NCBI RefSeq assembly: GCF_016920785.2
Contig: NW_024609836.1
Coordinates: forward strand, 65,203,930-65,267,929
Origin: Ixodes scapularis
Taxonomy: Eukaryota; Arthropoda; Arachnida; Ixodida; Ixodidae
Direction: 5' to 3'
Length of the DNA: 64,000 nucleotides
Of the stretch, positions 53,353 to 64,000 are shown piece after piece. How positions within the stretch are numbered: the first letter of the stretch is position 1; every line of letters starts with the position of its first letter. The notes under the pieces are model-generated. The model was given only the letters and a program-made list of their open reading frames with translations, did not search any database and was not told where the DNA came from. The translations under genes were made by a program, and so were the position numbers.

Positions 53353-54708
53353 TAAAAAAAAAAAAAAAAACTACAATTTTTTTGTGACATTTTGTACCAG
53401 TCTTAATTTGGTGATTTATGCGCGCAAGTAGTGGTGTGCATAAATAAAAAAAGATGCAGACGGGTAGAGTTTGATGTTGCATAAAATGCAGTGTAAGCAC
53501 TCACATGGTACGCTGATCAAGAATGAAACAACCCTACATTTTACACTAGTGTTGAGCGTATCTAAAGTTAGAGTGCATCAAAAGATAAAGCTTGAATGTA
53601 TATACTGCTCACGCAGTAATGATTGAATGTTCATAGTACTTTATTACCCTAAGATTTGGTGTAAGTTGTCTCCCGTTTGCTTACAACAGAAAGAAGGAAA
53701 CATTCTAACTCTCGGTTGTTAGAAGAACTCCTCCCGCTGACAGCTGCCAATCATCTCGGCGCCGATTATGAGTATTCACTGCATGCTAACGGTCGTGTGC
53801 TTAGAACGAGTTTTTCCCACGTGATTTCATCCAATCGCAATTGTTTTTGACAAACAACAAAGTTTACTCAGGCCAGCGGTCATATGTGAAGCTTATAAAA
53901 TGTTTTGTATTGATTGTGGCACCCGTGTCAAGTTGCATAGGTTTTTTTTACAATCCGCGAAATAGAATTTTCCTGGGTTACCTTGATATCTAATGAATGT
54001 AGCACACAAAAAAACACGAAATGCATCGCAGTGGGAAACGAAAACAATAATGATAAACAAGCGTCCGTGTAATCACGCGAAAACTGAGGGCCTTGCACAT
54101 ATGCAGAAGGTAGCTTTGTTTCGCTAAATACATTACCAGTAGAGTATTGGATTTTATCGTGTGAGCGAAGCGGAACATAAAAGTGCGAGCATACTGCACT
54201 GAACTACGCTTCCAGTGAACAAGCGCCCCATCCAATGCATCGAGCTTGCTTTTATAGCCTTTTTGGTGCGCTCAAACCTTTGAAAACACAATTAAAAACA
54301 ATTCTATTATTTCAATTATTTTTATTAAGTGCGCCAATGTGTATGTTTTTGTTGTTGTTGCTGTTGTTGTTTTTTTGTCTTTCGCGTTCACGTGCCATTT
54401 TCTTAGTCATATAATATATTCCAGAAGTCCGACAACTATAGTCTGTTTCATAAGTAAGAACCGCATAATCAAAGATATAGAAAAAAAAAAGAACGCGAAC
54501 ACGCGAACACACATTAAAGTGCTATATAACGGAGCATTCAGAATCAGACGTTAGTTATTTAGAGAGCAGGAGTTTCGTAGGGCGACATTGTCACCCGTTG
54601 AAGATTATAAAAAGTGCTTTACAACTGTCAGCTCGGTCTATTTAACGTGCATTACGCAGTATATGTGGTACACGATCGCACGACGGTAGGATGCAGATGG
54701 GCGACTGT
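53353..54708. other. No gene recognised
   Basis: AT-rich, with a GTT-rich microsatellite at about 54348-54371. No exon-like structure was found. Confidence 0.4.
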
Positions 54709-55310
54709 TAAAGCCCCTTGATAAAGGCGCTTTTTACAAGTTTCGCCAGCCATTGTTGTGGAAACGCGCAAGACACGTGCCACGAGTGGGTGCTCCACCG
54801 CCATTCTCTTTCACGGGCCAGTCATTTTAGTGCTGCGCCGTCATTTGCCTACAAGGGCCGCTCGAGAGACGGGCCTCGTGCACTGGCACGTTTGAGGTTA
54901 CATGAAGGACAAGCGCAAACGGCATCGAGGGGATTTAGTCCCTACAGGTACTACAGGTTCTGCAACGTGAGCTCCGTGCCCTGAAAGGAGCTCGCGGTCG
55001 AGCATTTCTCCACGTGCTCTGGTCTGCGGTGCCACAACACACTCGGCCAACGATCCCCCACCGCACTTGGTTTAGCCAGGGTTTAGCTAGTGGTTTAGCT
55101 AAAGCCCCTTCATGTTTCAAAAGTAGCGCAGGCTTCGTCAATGCACGAGGCACGTGCAACGTGCAGCTCTTGGAAAGATCATGGCGGCACAGCGCAGCAC
55201 TGAGCTAGATTTCAGACGCCATGAATTGCCCAGTATTGGCGCGCGGCACGTGCCTCGAGCATTTCCACAACAATGAATGGCGCCACCTTTCCCAGGATGG
55301 AGGGGCTTTA
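54709..55310. mobile_element. MITE-like element with TAAAGCCCCT ends
   Basis: TAAAGCCCCT at 54709 is inverted at 55301-55310, and CATTGTTGTGGAAA...CACGTGCC is inverted in the same order within both ends (about 54750-54782 and 55233-55275). The interior repeats GGTTTAGC and GGCACGTGC motifs. There is no recognised protein. Confidence 0.55.
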
Positions 55311-57186
55311 GGTTTAGCCTGTGAGGTAAACCAAATGAGCTATGCTTAGAGTATCGGCACTTTTCCTCCCGATATTGTTGTGGGCGCCGCCATCTTGTCG
55401 GTTAGTAAGAAATCAAACGCAACTGCTGATAGTCATGATTCAAAAGTGCGACTTCCTCAGCATTCGGTGTCAGGGAGCTCACGTAATATTGCTTTGCTTT
55501 TTCTCGAACTGTCTAAACATTTGTGGAGGACGAAAAAGCGTTTCCTGTGATTTCAGATTAAGTTTCAGATAACTGGCAATCATCATTTTAAGGACCAAGA
55601 TGTGTATGAAGCGCAGCTTATTTAGTGGCTCTAGTTTAGCCCCACCGCACAGGCTCCGAAAGAGAACGAACAGTTTAACCTCGCGCTCTTGGCGATGCTT
55701 CAGTGGCTTAATCAGCCCGTGGCGTTTGCTGCGCTCCGAACTAAGTATCTCACAAGCCAAACCAACAAAATCATTTAACACGCCCTAATAGAAAACAAAT
55801 GCGGGTTTATTTTGACTAACTGGAGAGCTTTTGAGGTGTAACCGAAATCTTAGATTGGCCTCCGTCGGATTGCAGGCACCTCGGCCGATATTTAAATCCG
55901 ACAAATATAGATTCATGGGCCAGCGTGTTGGCTCAAAGACACCGAGACGATTTAATTTTTGTTTTTGTTTTGTTTTAATATCATTGCTACTTAAGAGCCA
56001 CCGAGGTGGTTTTTGAAACAAAATATAGACGAACCATTCCGACAAGCATAGTTTGATTGCGAAATTGATTTTTGCAAGTGATAAAAACATTAAAATGGTT
56101 TCGCATACGTGGTGGAATCTGAAATGGCAGAATGCATTTCATGGCGCCCATTTCATTTGGATCGCAACGGGCATGGGAAACGACGCACAGTAGAACGCGC
56201 GCAAAAGTAGCTGTGGTGCTCCCGCAGCCTCGCGCTTGTTGTTCTGACATATCTGGCTCGCTCACTGCGAGCATCCAGGCATCTGACACCCCGACATCTG
56301 GCGCTTTTTCTGTCTTTCCCGTGGCGTTCCAAGCGGCACACGACGGAAAAGGCACATCAAGCTCTTCTTGAACACGTGTCGCCATCTGTATTTTATAATA
56401 AGAAAATACAATTTGCCGTAACTGAATGGGAAAAGTTTCAGGTCTTATAACATGATTAACGTGTAAGATATCAATATGTAAGTTCTGGAAATTGTAATAT
56501 TGAAGGATGCTTCATAATTTAATGTCTCGTTATTTCGATCAGTTGACGTGATTCCGTTTTTACAGCGCCATAAAAAAATACTATTTTAAACTTTATTTAT
56601 TATTTTAAAATATACATTATCTGTACAGTGCTTTGCTTACTTTTTTACTTTATTACGTCCAACCGGACGCTCACGTGAAATATCATGGACAATGGGACGT
56701 TATAACTCGAGAAATAAAATTTTCAATATTAGAGACTGTGGTCTAATAAAAGCTAAATAATTAACTAACCACTAAAAATGATCGTAATATAGAGACCTTA
56801 AAGTATCGTTGAGAAACAGCTCTTTAATTTGACATTAACTTTATAAATGTAAGATACATAGAAAGAAAGCCATAAGCCGTCAAATAAGCATGAAAACGTC
56901 ATGCTTGGGTGGGGTTGCACCTTAAAGCGTTCCATGGAACCTAACTTCATTCAGCGAGTGGACATAAGAATGGGTGATGGCGTCCCAATTCATTATCATT
57001 CTTGTTTCATTTGGTCATTCCTGTGGCACCCAGGTAGCACACTTTCTTGGGCCAGCTTGGGCCAATATTGGTGCTTGATTATAGTAAGCTGGCCCAGCAT
57101 CGCCCGAGGAATACGATTGTCCACCAGTCTGGCACTTCATTGTATTTTCTGGCCCAGGGTTTCCATGCTACAGCCAAGGAAGGGCT
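55311..57186. other. No gene recognised
   Basis: A minus-strand frame (55987-56385) starting MATRVQEELDVPFP in a reasonable initiation context is the only frame that looks exon-like, but I recognise no domain and no splice partner. CCCAGGTAGCACA at about 57030 and its inverted form near 61725 may be ends of related MITEs. Confidence 0.35.
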
Positions 57187-57475
57187 TCCTTGGCTGGAGC
57201 TCGCATTTTCCCGGCCAGGGCCGACCGATTTAGACAGACCACTGCCATGAAGTGCGTTTCCTTGGCTGGAGCTCGCATTTTCCCGGCCAGGTCCGGCCGA
57301 TATAGACAGACCCCTGCCAGGATGTGCGCTTCCTTGGCTGGAGCTCGCATTTCCCTGGCCAGGGCCGGCCAATATAGACAGACCATTGCCAGGATGTGCG
57401 CTTCCTCGGCTGGAGCTCGCATTTTCCCGGCCAGGGCCGGCTGAGATAGACAGGCCACTGCCAGGATGTGTGCTT
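57187..57475. repeat. 72-bp tandem repeat (four units)
   Basis: Units start at 57187, 57259, 57331 and 57403 with TCCTTGGCTGGAGCTCGCAT or TCCTCGGCTGGAGCTCGCAT. The period is exactly 72 bp, or 24 codons, so frames stay open on both strands, for example a minus-strand repeat containing GPGRENASSSQGSAHPG. It is not clearly coding. Confidence 0.9.
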
Positions 57476-57785
57476 CCCTGGGGATTCACTGAGATTCCCT
57501 GGCCCAACCAATACAAGAAACAGCCAGCGTTCGGCCATGTTGTCAGACCACATAAAGCAATGAAGGTGAATTGCAGTGATCAGCTGTACCCTGACTGGAG
57601 CTCGCATTTCATAGGGCCAGAAATACCAGTGATATGCCGCTGTTACTCCGGCCGGTTGAAAGGATGGTCAAGAAGCTCCACGCCAAGGCTGTCCAATCAG
57701 CCCAGCCAGAGATGCCCGACGACCTGCCTGCTAGCGCGGAATAAACAGTTTACGCTGAACTGAGTAAAATTAAGTCTCCGGGTTG
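57476..57785. other. Unassigned flank of the tandem repeat
   Basis: Contains one diverged GACTGGAGCTCGCATTTC copy near 57595, suggesting the tandem array once extended further. No gene is seen. Confidence 0.4.
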
Positions 57786-57786
57786 T

Positions 57787-58122
57787 TTTAAGGGAAGATG
57801 GGGCACTTCTACATTTGAGAAAAAACGCTTGAATTGCGTTCATTTGGCCTTTAGATTAACAAATATCAAAATTGTATTTCAATGCGACGCGCCGGAGAGC
57901 CATACGAGCAGTTTCAAAATAGGACTAAAGCCCCGCCTCCCTAGTCTTGGGCAGCCAAAAGAGCCGTCGATGACGTCACGGACAGCGACTTTCGCGTTTT
58001 TCTCGCGTTTAACAATACTTACGCAGCAAATGGTTTGGGTATTCGGGTTCACGGGGTAAAAATACATTTGAATTCACTTCTAACTCATTTTTTCCAAGAA
58101 GCTCCGTAGCTTCCCTTTAAAT
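57787..58122. mobile_element. MITE with TTTAAGGGAAG ends
   Basis: TTTTAAGGGAAGAT at the left (from 57787) and AGCTTCCCTTTAAA at the right (ending about 58122) are inverted copies. The 336-bp interior includes a TGACGTCA motif (57970-57977) and short frames with no domain. Confidence 0.55.
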
Positions 58123-58384
58123 TGGTTCCTGTGTTTTTTATTAACATAGGTCACATTCTTGAACATGCACATTAATAGCATTTTCGTGAATACTAGCCTG
58201 TTCTCAAGAAATATAAAATCTGAGACTCATACAAAAATGGTCTATGGTCGTCTATGGAAAATTATATGGCAGGCTATCACCCCTTATGGCCCTCTATGGT
58301 TGGCCATAGAAATCTATACACCAACTCATGTTTACAAACAAACCGGAGCGCCCCTAGCGGACGCCACCGGCGCCGCGCATGCGC

Positions 58385-59535
58385 GGTGGATGGTGGGCAA
58401 GAAGCCCGCCGTCGCCCATAAACAAACCATTGAATTGCGTTGTTGTCGGCGTCGGTGGGAGCCCCCGTGCTCTTTTTCACGTTGAAATTGTTGATTTTAC
58501 GTCCTCCTAACAATGTCTGACTACTTGAGCGGCTTCAGCAAAACTATCGAGGCAAAACTTTGCGTGAATAATGTGACGTGCGGCGATTCATTTCACGTGG
58601 ACGCCGCAGAATGGGCGCTAAAGCCTGACTCCCACGATGAGATTCCGCTCGTTATTTTCAGTCGCGACGTCGCTCGGACTGCAAAAGCGTGGACCGTAGC
58701 TGAGATGGTGGACATCAATACTGAAAACCGCAAGTAGAATCGGGCATTACAAGTCGGTGATGGCCACTATCTGTATCTGTTTACACTTAGCTGACTTACC
58801 CCAACCAACCTTCAAAAGTGTTTTGAGGCCTGCACTTAGTTCTTATCGCAATTGCCGGGTCAACGTTTGGTTTACGGGCCGCTGTCGTTTGAACGAACTG
58901 ACGACAAAAAGCAGCCAAGTTTGAAAGAGCAGACGACAGTTCGAACGCACGTGCAATGGAGTACGGGCAAGAAGCACCGCGACCCGCGTCAACAAACCAT
59001 TCGAATGTCACGTTGTCGGCGTCTGTGTGAGTCTGCATACTCTTTTTCGCGTTGGAGTTGTCGATTCTACGTCCTCATCGCAATGTCTTACCACTTCATT
59101 CGCCTGAGCGAAATTATCAAGGCTCGTTACGCCGCTAAACTTTCCGTAAATAATTTGACGTGCGGCGATTCATTCGCATGAACGCTGCAGAATGGACGCC
59201 AAAACCATGATGAGATTCTTGTACCTATTTTCGGTCGCGACGTCGCTCGTGCTGCAAAAGTGTAAAAGGTAGCGGCGATGATCGACGTCGATACTGAAAA
59301 ATCGGAAGCGGGAACAGACCAAGCGTAACAAGTAGGCGATCGCCACCGGTACCAATAATTAACATCTTGTATCTACTGTTTACACCGAGCCTACTTAAGT
59401 CCTTTGAGGCCTGCAATTACTTCTTATTGCAATCACCGGGTCAAAGTTTGGTCTACGGGTCGCTTTTGTTTGAACGAACAGACGACAAAAAGCAGACAAG
59501 TTTGAAAGAGCAGACGAAAGTTCGAACGATCAGAC
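58385..59535 (+). repeat. ~575-bp tandem duplication
   Basis: Unit 1 (about 58385-58960) and unit 2 (about 58961-59535) match in order: GGGCAAGAAG (58395, 58965), TGCGGCGATTCATT (58579, 59161), GAGGCCTGCA (58825, 59406) and ACGACAAAAAGCAG (58901, 59482). Offsets are 570-582 bases. A small ORF is present in unit 1 and broken in unit 2. Confidence 0.85.
58513..58737 (+). CDS. 74-aa ORF in tandem unit 1, unknown function
   Basis: The frame starts MSDYLSGFSKTIEAKL and contains CGDSFHVDAAEW, then IPLVIFSRDVARTAKAW and AEMVDINTE. The second tandem unit has a matching start, MSYHFIRLSEIIKARYAAKL, and CGDSF, but a stop follows. Later parts of unit 2 (for example IFGRDVARAAKV and IDVDTE) match in another frame. 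Retained protein-level similarity in parts that differ at DNA level suggests descent from a coding exon. The style resembles the short first exon of transposon-related tick proteins, but this is a weak recollection. Confidence 0.35.
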   Translation: MSDYLSGFSKTIEAKLCVNNVTCGDSFHVDAAEWALKPDSHDEIPLVIFSRDVARTAKAWTVAEMVDINTENRK

Positions 59536-59954
59536 GGCCGTGTGAATTTGAAGACGCACTGAATCCGTGGGTGGTCCGGACAACTTGGGGATTTTCTCTC
59601 GTTCATGGTGGAACAAAGCAAATACATCTGGCGACCACAAATTGTGGCCTGCACACGCAATCGTAGTTCGATAGCGTCTGGTTTGCCCTTTTCACGGCTG
59701 CTATCCACGTTCTCGGACGAACGGAGGGTGCAAAAACACATGAAAACTGATCTTCAAACCTTTCCAGACTCTCTTGGTAAAGCCCCCATCGCAGCATTTT
59801 GACGAGAAGGCAGGTTTTTTGTCTCGTTTCTTCCAAAGGAACACAGGAATGCATGTCTGGCACGGCGACTTCTGCCCACCGCCCCAGACCGGAAGTGCGT
59901 CCGGCGCGCCACCACCGCGGCGTGACGTAGCAGAGTTGAGTTGGTGTATAAAGA
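59536..59954. other. No gene recognised
   Basis: Flank between the two tandem-repeat regions. Frames are open on both strands without motifs. Confidence 0.35.
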
Positions 59955-60345
59955 CAGCTACAACCAGCTATAGAAAAATCTATGGCCCTGTGGGAACCAA
60001 TAAATTTTCTTTACCCGACTTTAGAAAATCCTTTGGCCACAGCCACAAGTCTAAAAACTGGGAACCAATAAATTGTCTTTAACCGTTTATAAAAACATTT
60101 ATGGCCCTGAGATTAAAGACTGGGAACCAATAAAATTTCTTTAGACGTCTATAGAAAATTATATGGCCCCGTGTCTCAAGATAGCGAACCAATAAATGTT
60201 CTTTTCCGGGTTATAGAACACTCCTTCGCCCCGAGTATAAAGACTGGAAACCAATAAATTGTGTTTACCCGTCTATAGAAAAATTTATGGCCCCGAGTCT
60301 AAAGACTAAGAACCAACAAATTTTCTTTCCACGCCTACAAAAATC
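59955..60345. repeat. 62-bp tandem repeat (six units)
   Basis: AACCAATAAA or AACCAACAAA occurs at 59995, 60063, 60125, 60187, 60249 and 60311, giving a regular 62-bp period after the first 68-bp step. Each unit also has a TCTATAGAAAA and a TATGGCCCC-like block. It is non-coding. Confidence 0.9.
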
Positions 60346-61393
60346 ACTACCGGCGCTTACTTTTTTTTAGTAAAAACACTACACGTTAGAAAATTAAATC
60401 AATACTAAATTTCTGTCAGGCCGGTGACAAATCATGACCCAAGATATGTTCTCTGCTGTTGCAACGAGCGTGAAAACCAGTAATATTGTTTGTTTGAAAA
60501 ACCCATTAAAATACTTATACAAAAATTAAAATTAATTATTACCCCCAAAAGTGAAAATAACTTACACTGGCGCCGAACACTGCATTCAAGCAATATATTG
60601 ATTGAAATCTTCAGTACCAGTGTACTGCATGTCACCACTGCATTGTCAACGTGATTCATCAAACTTATTGAAAAGTTAATTATCACATTTCAATTAATTA
60701 GCCTAATGATCTACATTTTCTTTTTTCAGGGTTTCAATTTAAGAGATGGGGGCTATTCCAAGAGACAATTCAAATAATGTATTAAGTACGAGTAATATTT
60801 GCTCCGCCTCTCCGTGTTTTTGCGACAAATGATGGGTCACCGGCAAAGTCGGATTCAAAAATTAGACTGCCATATATACAGCTAGTGCGAACATAGCGTT
60901 TGTAGATCTGCGTTGTTGCTGCTGTGTGGGGAAGTGTTCTGCTTGTGTTGTGTGTGTTCAGGGATGTACGTATATCTATACATATATATTTATAGGGAGT
61001 ATTCACTGGTGCCCATATCCGTGTGCGCTGCTGCTGAGCGCGTGCTGACGACGAGCTTACGCAGTCCTTTTGGAGCGTGCATTTAACCATCAAGGTTGCC
61101 GGTCTTAGCAGGCTATTAATGTGAGCTCGTTCTGAGCATGCGCCCTAAACATCGCCCTCAAATATAACGTCCAATGAATACATTGATACACATACACCAT
61201 GTAGCGCTCACAAATCGGGGGAACTTGAAGTAAAAATTTTTTTTTTAGTTTTTGCTAGCTAAAGAGAGCCACAAGGAAAGCCACAGCGAAGTCTTTATTC
61301 AGCCATTAGAAAAGCTGAAGGCGCTATGGCTGGACAGCGATAGGACCATAGACAAAGCTAAAGAAAAGTAGAAAAACACATACTGCAACATTA
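60346..61393. other. No gene recognised
   Basis: AT-rich sequence with short frames. Nothing assignable was seen. Confidence 0.4.
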
Positions 61394-61570
61394 TCATCCC
61401 CAAGACTGGCTCGCCCGTTAAGAGCCACCCTGGTCCGAGTTCGTTTTACCCATATAGCCAGGATTGGCTGACCCGGAAGCAGCCACACTGGCCTGGGCTG
61501 TATTTACCCCGTATAGCCAGGATTGGCTGACCCGGAAACAGCCACCCTGGCCCAGGCTGTATTTGCAGGA
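61394..61570. repeat. 59-bp tandem repeat (about three units)
   Basis: TATAGCCAGGATTGGCTGAC occurs at 61453 and 61512, with a diverged first unit from 61394 (AAGACTGGCTCGCCC). Units end in GCCTGGGCTGTATTT-like sequence. It is followed by a CCAAGGAAAGTTTCCTTGG palindrome near 61667 and GTGCTACTTGGG near 61724, which may be a MITE terminus. Confidence 0.75.
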
Positions 61571-62321
61571 TTGAGCCCAGATTGGCTAGACGGGGAATTG
61601 CAGCTTACTGCCAATCTTGGCGTGCCAGGTTGGCTCTAGCTGAAGCCTTGGTGCAAAACAAGCATGGCCCAAGGAAAGTTTCCTTGGCTGCCCAACCTGG
61701 CGCGAGCTAGAGCCAGGGTATTGTGCTACTTGGGCACGTCCGACGGGGCGGGAAGTAGAATGGCATGGCCGTAGCTGCGCTATACAGCTTTTGAATAGTT
61801 GCTACAAAGAAGCCAGTTCAAATGCTGAGGCTGTTTGAAGCGGGCCTGATGGTCCCGCCCAATCGCTCTCTATTGTATACGCGAGCCTTTTTCTTAATAA
61901 ATCTAATAAAGGTTCGTGAAAGCAAAATATATTTCGATTAATATATACTTGCTTACGTCTACGTACTTTCGGTTTGTTGATCAATCTTCATATCCATGAT
62001 GAACTTCAACGAGGTAAACATCGTTTGCTACGAAAGCTATTGAAGGCGAGACGGAGCCGACAGTATACGAGCTGATGGTACCATCAGACAGTGACCAAAA
62101 CGCTCTATCATTGTTTTCGTCATGTTTCTGTGTGTGTTCTATCATCGCTAAACCAATCATAAACAGAAACCAAGTGGAGACTTGCACTTTTGACGTCGCT
62201 TGATTAATGCCATTACATCGTATCGTCTGCTTCATCTGGACCTAAGCTGAAATAAAGTAATGCGGAGAGCAAGTAGACTGCTTTTTTTACAGGAGTTCCG
62301 GCGACTTCAGAAAGACTCCGA
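61571..62321. other. No gene recognised
   Basis: Includes the possible MITE end near 61724. Otherwise only short frames. Confidence 0.35.
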
Positions 62322-62418
62322 GCTCTGGTTGGTTCTGATTGAAGGATAGCGGGTAGACGTCAAAGCAAGCTGCCCGTTGAGGTTTACCAACTATCCTTCA
62401 TTCAGAACCAGTCAGAGC
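62322..62418. repeat. Imperfect hairpin, 28-bp arms
   Basis: Arms 62322-62349 and 62391-62418 match at 25 of 28 positions (GCTCTGGTTGGTTCTGATTG against GCTCTGACTGGTTCTGAATG), with a 41-base loop. It could be a short foldback element. A precursor-microRNA-like shape is possible but there is no supporting evidence. Confidence 0.7.
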
Positions 62419-64000
62419 TTGGCGTTGTGACGTCACCACAGTCCCTGCGAAAGAAGCCGACGAACTTGCGCTCCACATAGGGTTTCGTGTTTTGGGGGTT
62501 TCTTTTTTTATATTCAGGCTTTCTGTTTGTGGAGATTTTTTTTTCTTCTACAAATTGGAAGTTTTTCGGTGTCAATTTTTGGAGTGGGACAGAAAATTGG
62601 TGTTTGTCAATCATTGTGTTCGAAAAAAAAAAAAAAGCTTCTTGAACATAGGTTAGTCCGCAACCTACAGGAAACTAGCGCGCAACCCGATTCGTTGGGA
62701 AGCGTTTTGATACCACCAAGAGAAGGAGGCGAGATAACAAACGGTGATCCCGAAGCAACGAGCAGCCTCGAGGACGGTCGACTAAGGTCCATGTTCAGGG
62801 TGAAGACACAGTACAGCTATAGATACTCACTTCTTGCCAAAAACGGGTGTTTTTTTTTTTTTTTTTGCATTTTTATGGTTTTTATTTTTTTAGGTGATAC
62901 CGGTTCGGGAGTGACATTTCGCGATTTATTTGTGTATAACATCGGAGTGTCGAACCGGAACCGGAACCAAACCGGACCAAAAACCGGAGCCGTACCTTTA
63001 TTTTTAGCCGAACCGGAACTGAACAGTACAAAAATATTTGCCACCATCTTGAAGCTCAACCGGAACTGAACGTTAAAAACGTATACCGGTAACCGGTTCA
63101 AAACGGTTCACTGTAGCTTTTTTTTTTCTTTTTAGTATCACAAAATGAATACTTGAGAATAAAAAAATGGCAGCTGTATTTCTATGCACTTTTCAACTCG
63201 TCATATACAGAATTAGAATGTATGAAGAGTTGTGGGTTTTCCTTGCCATTTTGTATTGGCACTATGATTAATCATGTGTCACGTGGTCACGGGTCATCAT
63301 TGTGCCAAGTTACGTGGCCCTGCGACGTCACGTCACGTCATCACGTGACTCACTGCGTCAAATCGATATAAATTGAGAACATCACTAGACTTATTAGCGT
63401 TCTTAACACCTTGACGTAACATCAAATCACGACTTCGCACTGTCGCGTACTCGATGTTCATGAGCCAGTGGGGAGTGTTCGGGATCATGACAATCAGCAT
63501 CGCCAAACACTGGGGTAATCGCTCGCGTTCAAGCAAATATAAGAATGGTCAAACTTTAACAATGTCTGAAGCTCGGCCCGTGCTCTTTTCTTTGCCAACC
63601 CCAGCGCATGACTATGATGAACACTGATGATATGCAATTCTCAGCAGATCAGGTGGCCGCTTCTTATATAAAAACTTTTCTTTCAAAGCCGGATTTTCAT
63701 ATCCTAAGGCAGAGTCAATTCGTTTTTCTTTTTTTTTTTCAAGTTATCTCGGATTGGGGTTTATCGGTATTTTATAATGTACATAGGTATCTTTTTAATT
63801 ACGTTTACCAGAAGCTATTTGGCCCAGAGTACAGATTTTTTCAAACAGTAATTGAATCATTTTGACGATACTTGTCAAGCGCGTAAAAAACATAAGGCCA
63901 GACTTAACTGTAAACCATATCGTGGGTTGAATAGCTGAAGGCATAATTCTAATCACAATCTTCTTCACGGAAAACTTTTAATATCTGTCCTTCTCAAGCC
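62419..64000. other. No gene recognised
   Basis: Contains A/T-runs, a cluster of CCGGAAC / AACCGG motifs (about 62955-63100), and a TCACGT-rich stretch at about 63275-63350. These look like repeat-derived sequence. The frame at 62527-63069 crosses the CCGGAAC cluster and is not credible as a gene. Confidence 0.4.

Noticed and set aside
57079..57516. Repetitive proteins on both strands over the 72-bp array
   Set aside because: Open frames are explained by a period divisible by three.
62527..63069. 180-codon plus-strand frame
   Set aside because: It spans A/T homopolymers and a CCGGAAC motif cluster; not credible as a protein.

Overview
This is a stretch of an animal nuclear genome. The evidence is a split gene with consensus GT-AG introns, a TATA box and an AATAAA signal, with low gene density and transposable elements covering much of the rest. 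The single convincing host gene encodes a secreted Kunitz-domain protein. Such genes are expanded in ticks, and many of the repeats look to me like families from hard-tick genomes (a Metastriate such as Rhipicephalus, Dermacentor or Hyalomma). The tick assignment is an inference from memory. No species can be read from the sequence.

Layout. 1-7.5 kb is a mosaic of degenerate elements: a dispersed repeat (853-1250), a small MITE (2161-2406), a broken LTR-retrotransposon gag (about 3260-4390), an isolated fragment resembling a DEG/ENaC channel exon (minus strand, 5646-5855) and the 3' end of an R2-like LINE (6575-7546). 9.4-13.1 kb holds the Kunitz gene in three coding exons. 16.3-22.7 kb holds two nearly identical 1.76-kb DNA elements in opposite orientation, the first with a perfect 8-bp target duplication; the second is nested in an older element carrying a BED-finger-like fragment. 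27.1-30.3 kb is the 3' half of a Gypsy-type element: integrase with three in-frame stops, a MITE insertion, a polypurine tract and an LTR containing a perfect 124-bp palindrome. 31.1-31.5 kb is a head-to-head palindrome of two RNase H fragments.

31.7-36.4 kb (minus strand) is an apparently full-length CR1-like LINE with both ORFs open and a 5' UTR built of about 276-bp tandem monomers. 41.2-42.1 kb is a TAA-flanked non-autonomous element. 42.46-47.9 kb is a 5.4-kb DNA transposon with inverted repeats of about 0.9 kb and a transposase-like gene broken by one frameshift and one stop. 47.9-50.5 kb holds two direct repeats carrying arthropod-telomere-like (CCTAA)n tracts, with an inverted-repeat element full of palindromes between them. 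50.8-62.4 kb is a series of MITEs, foldback elements, a tRNA-like SINE and several tandem repeats (72, about 575, 62 and 59 bp periods).

Apart from the Kunitz gene, the coding sequence is almost all mobile-element derived. The elements best placed to be, or to have recently been, active are the CR1-like LINE and the pair of 1.76-kb hAT-like elements.
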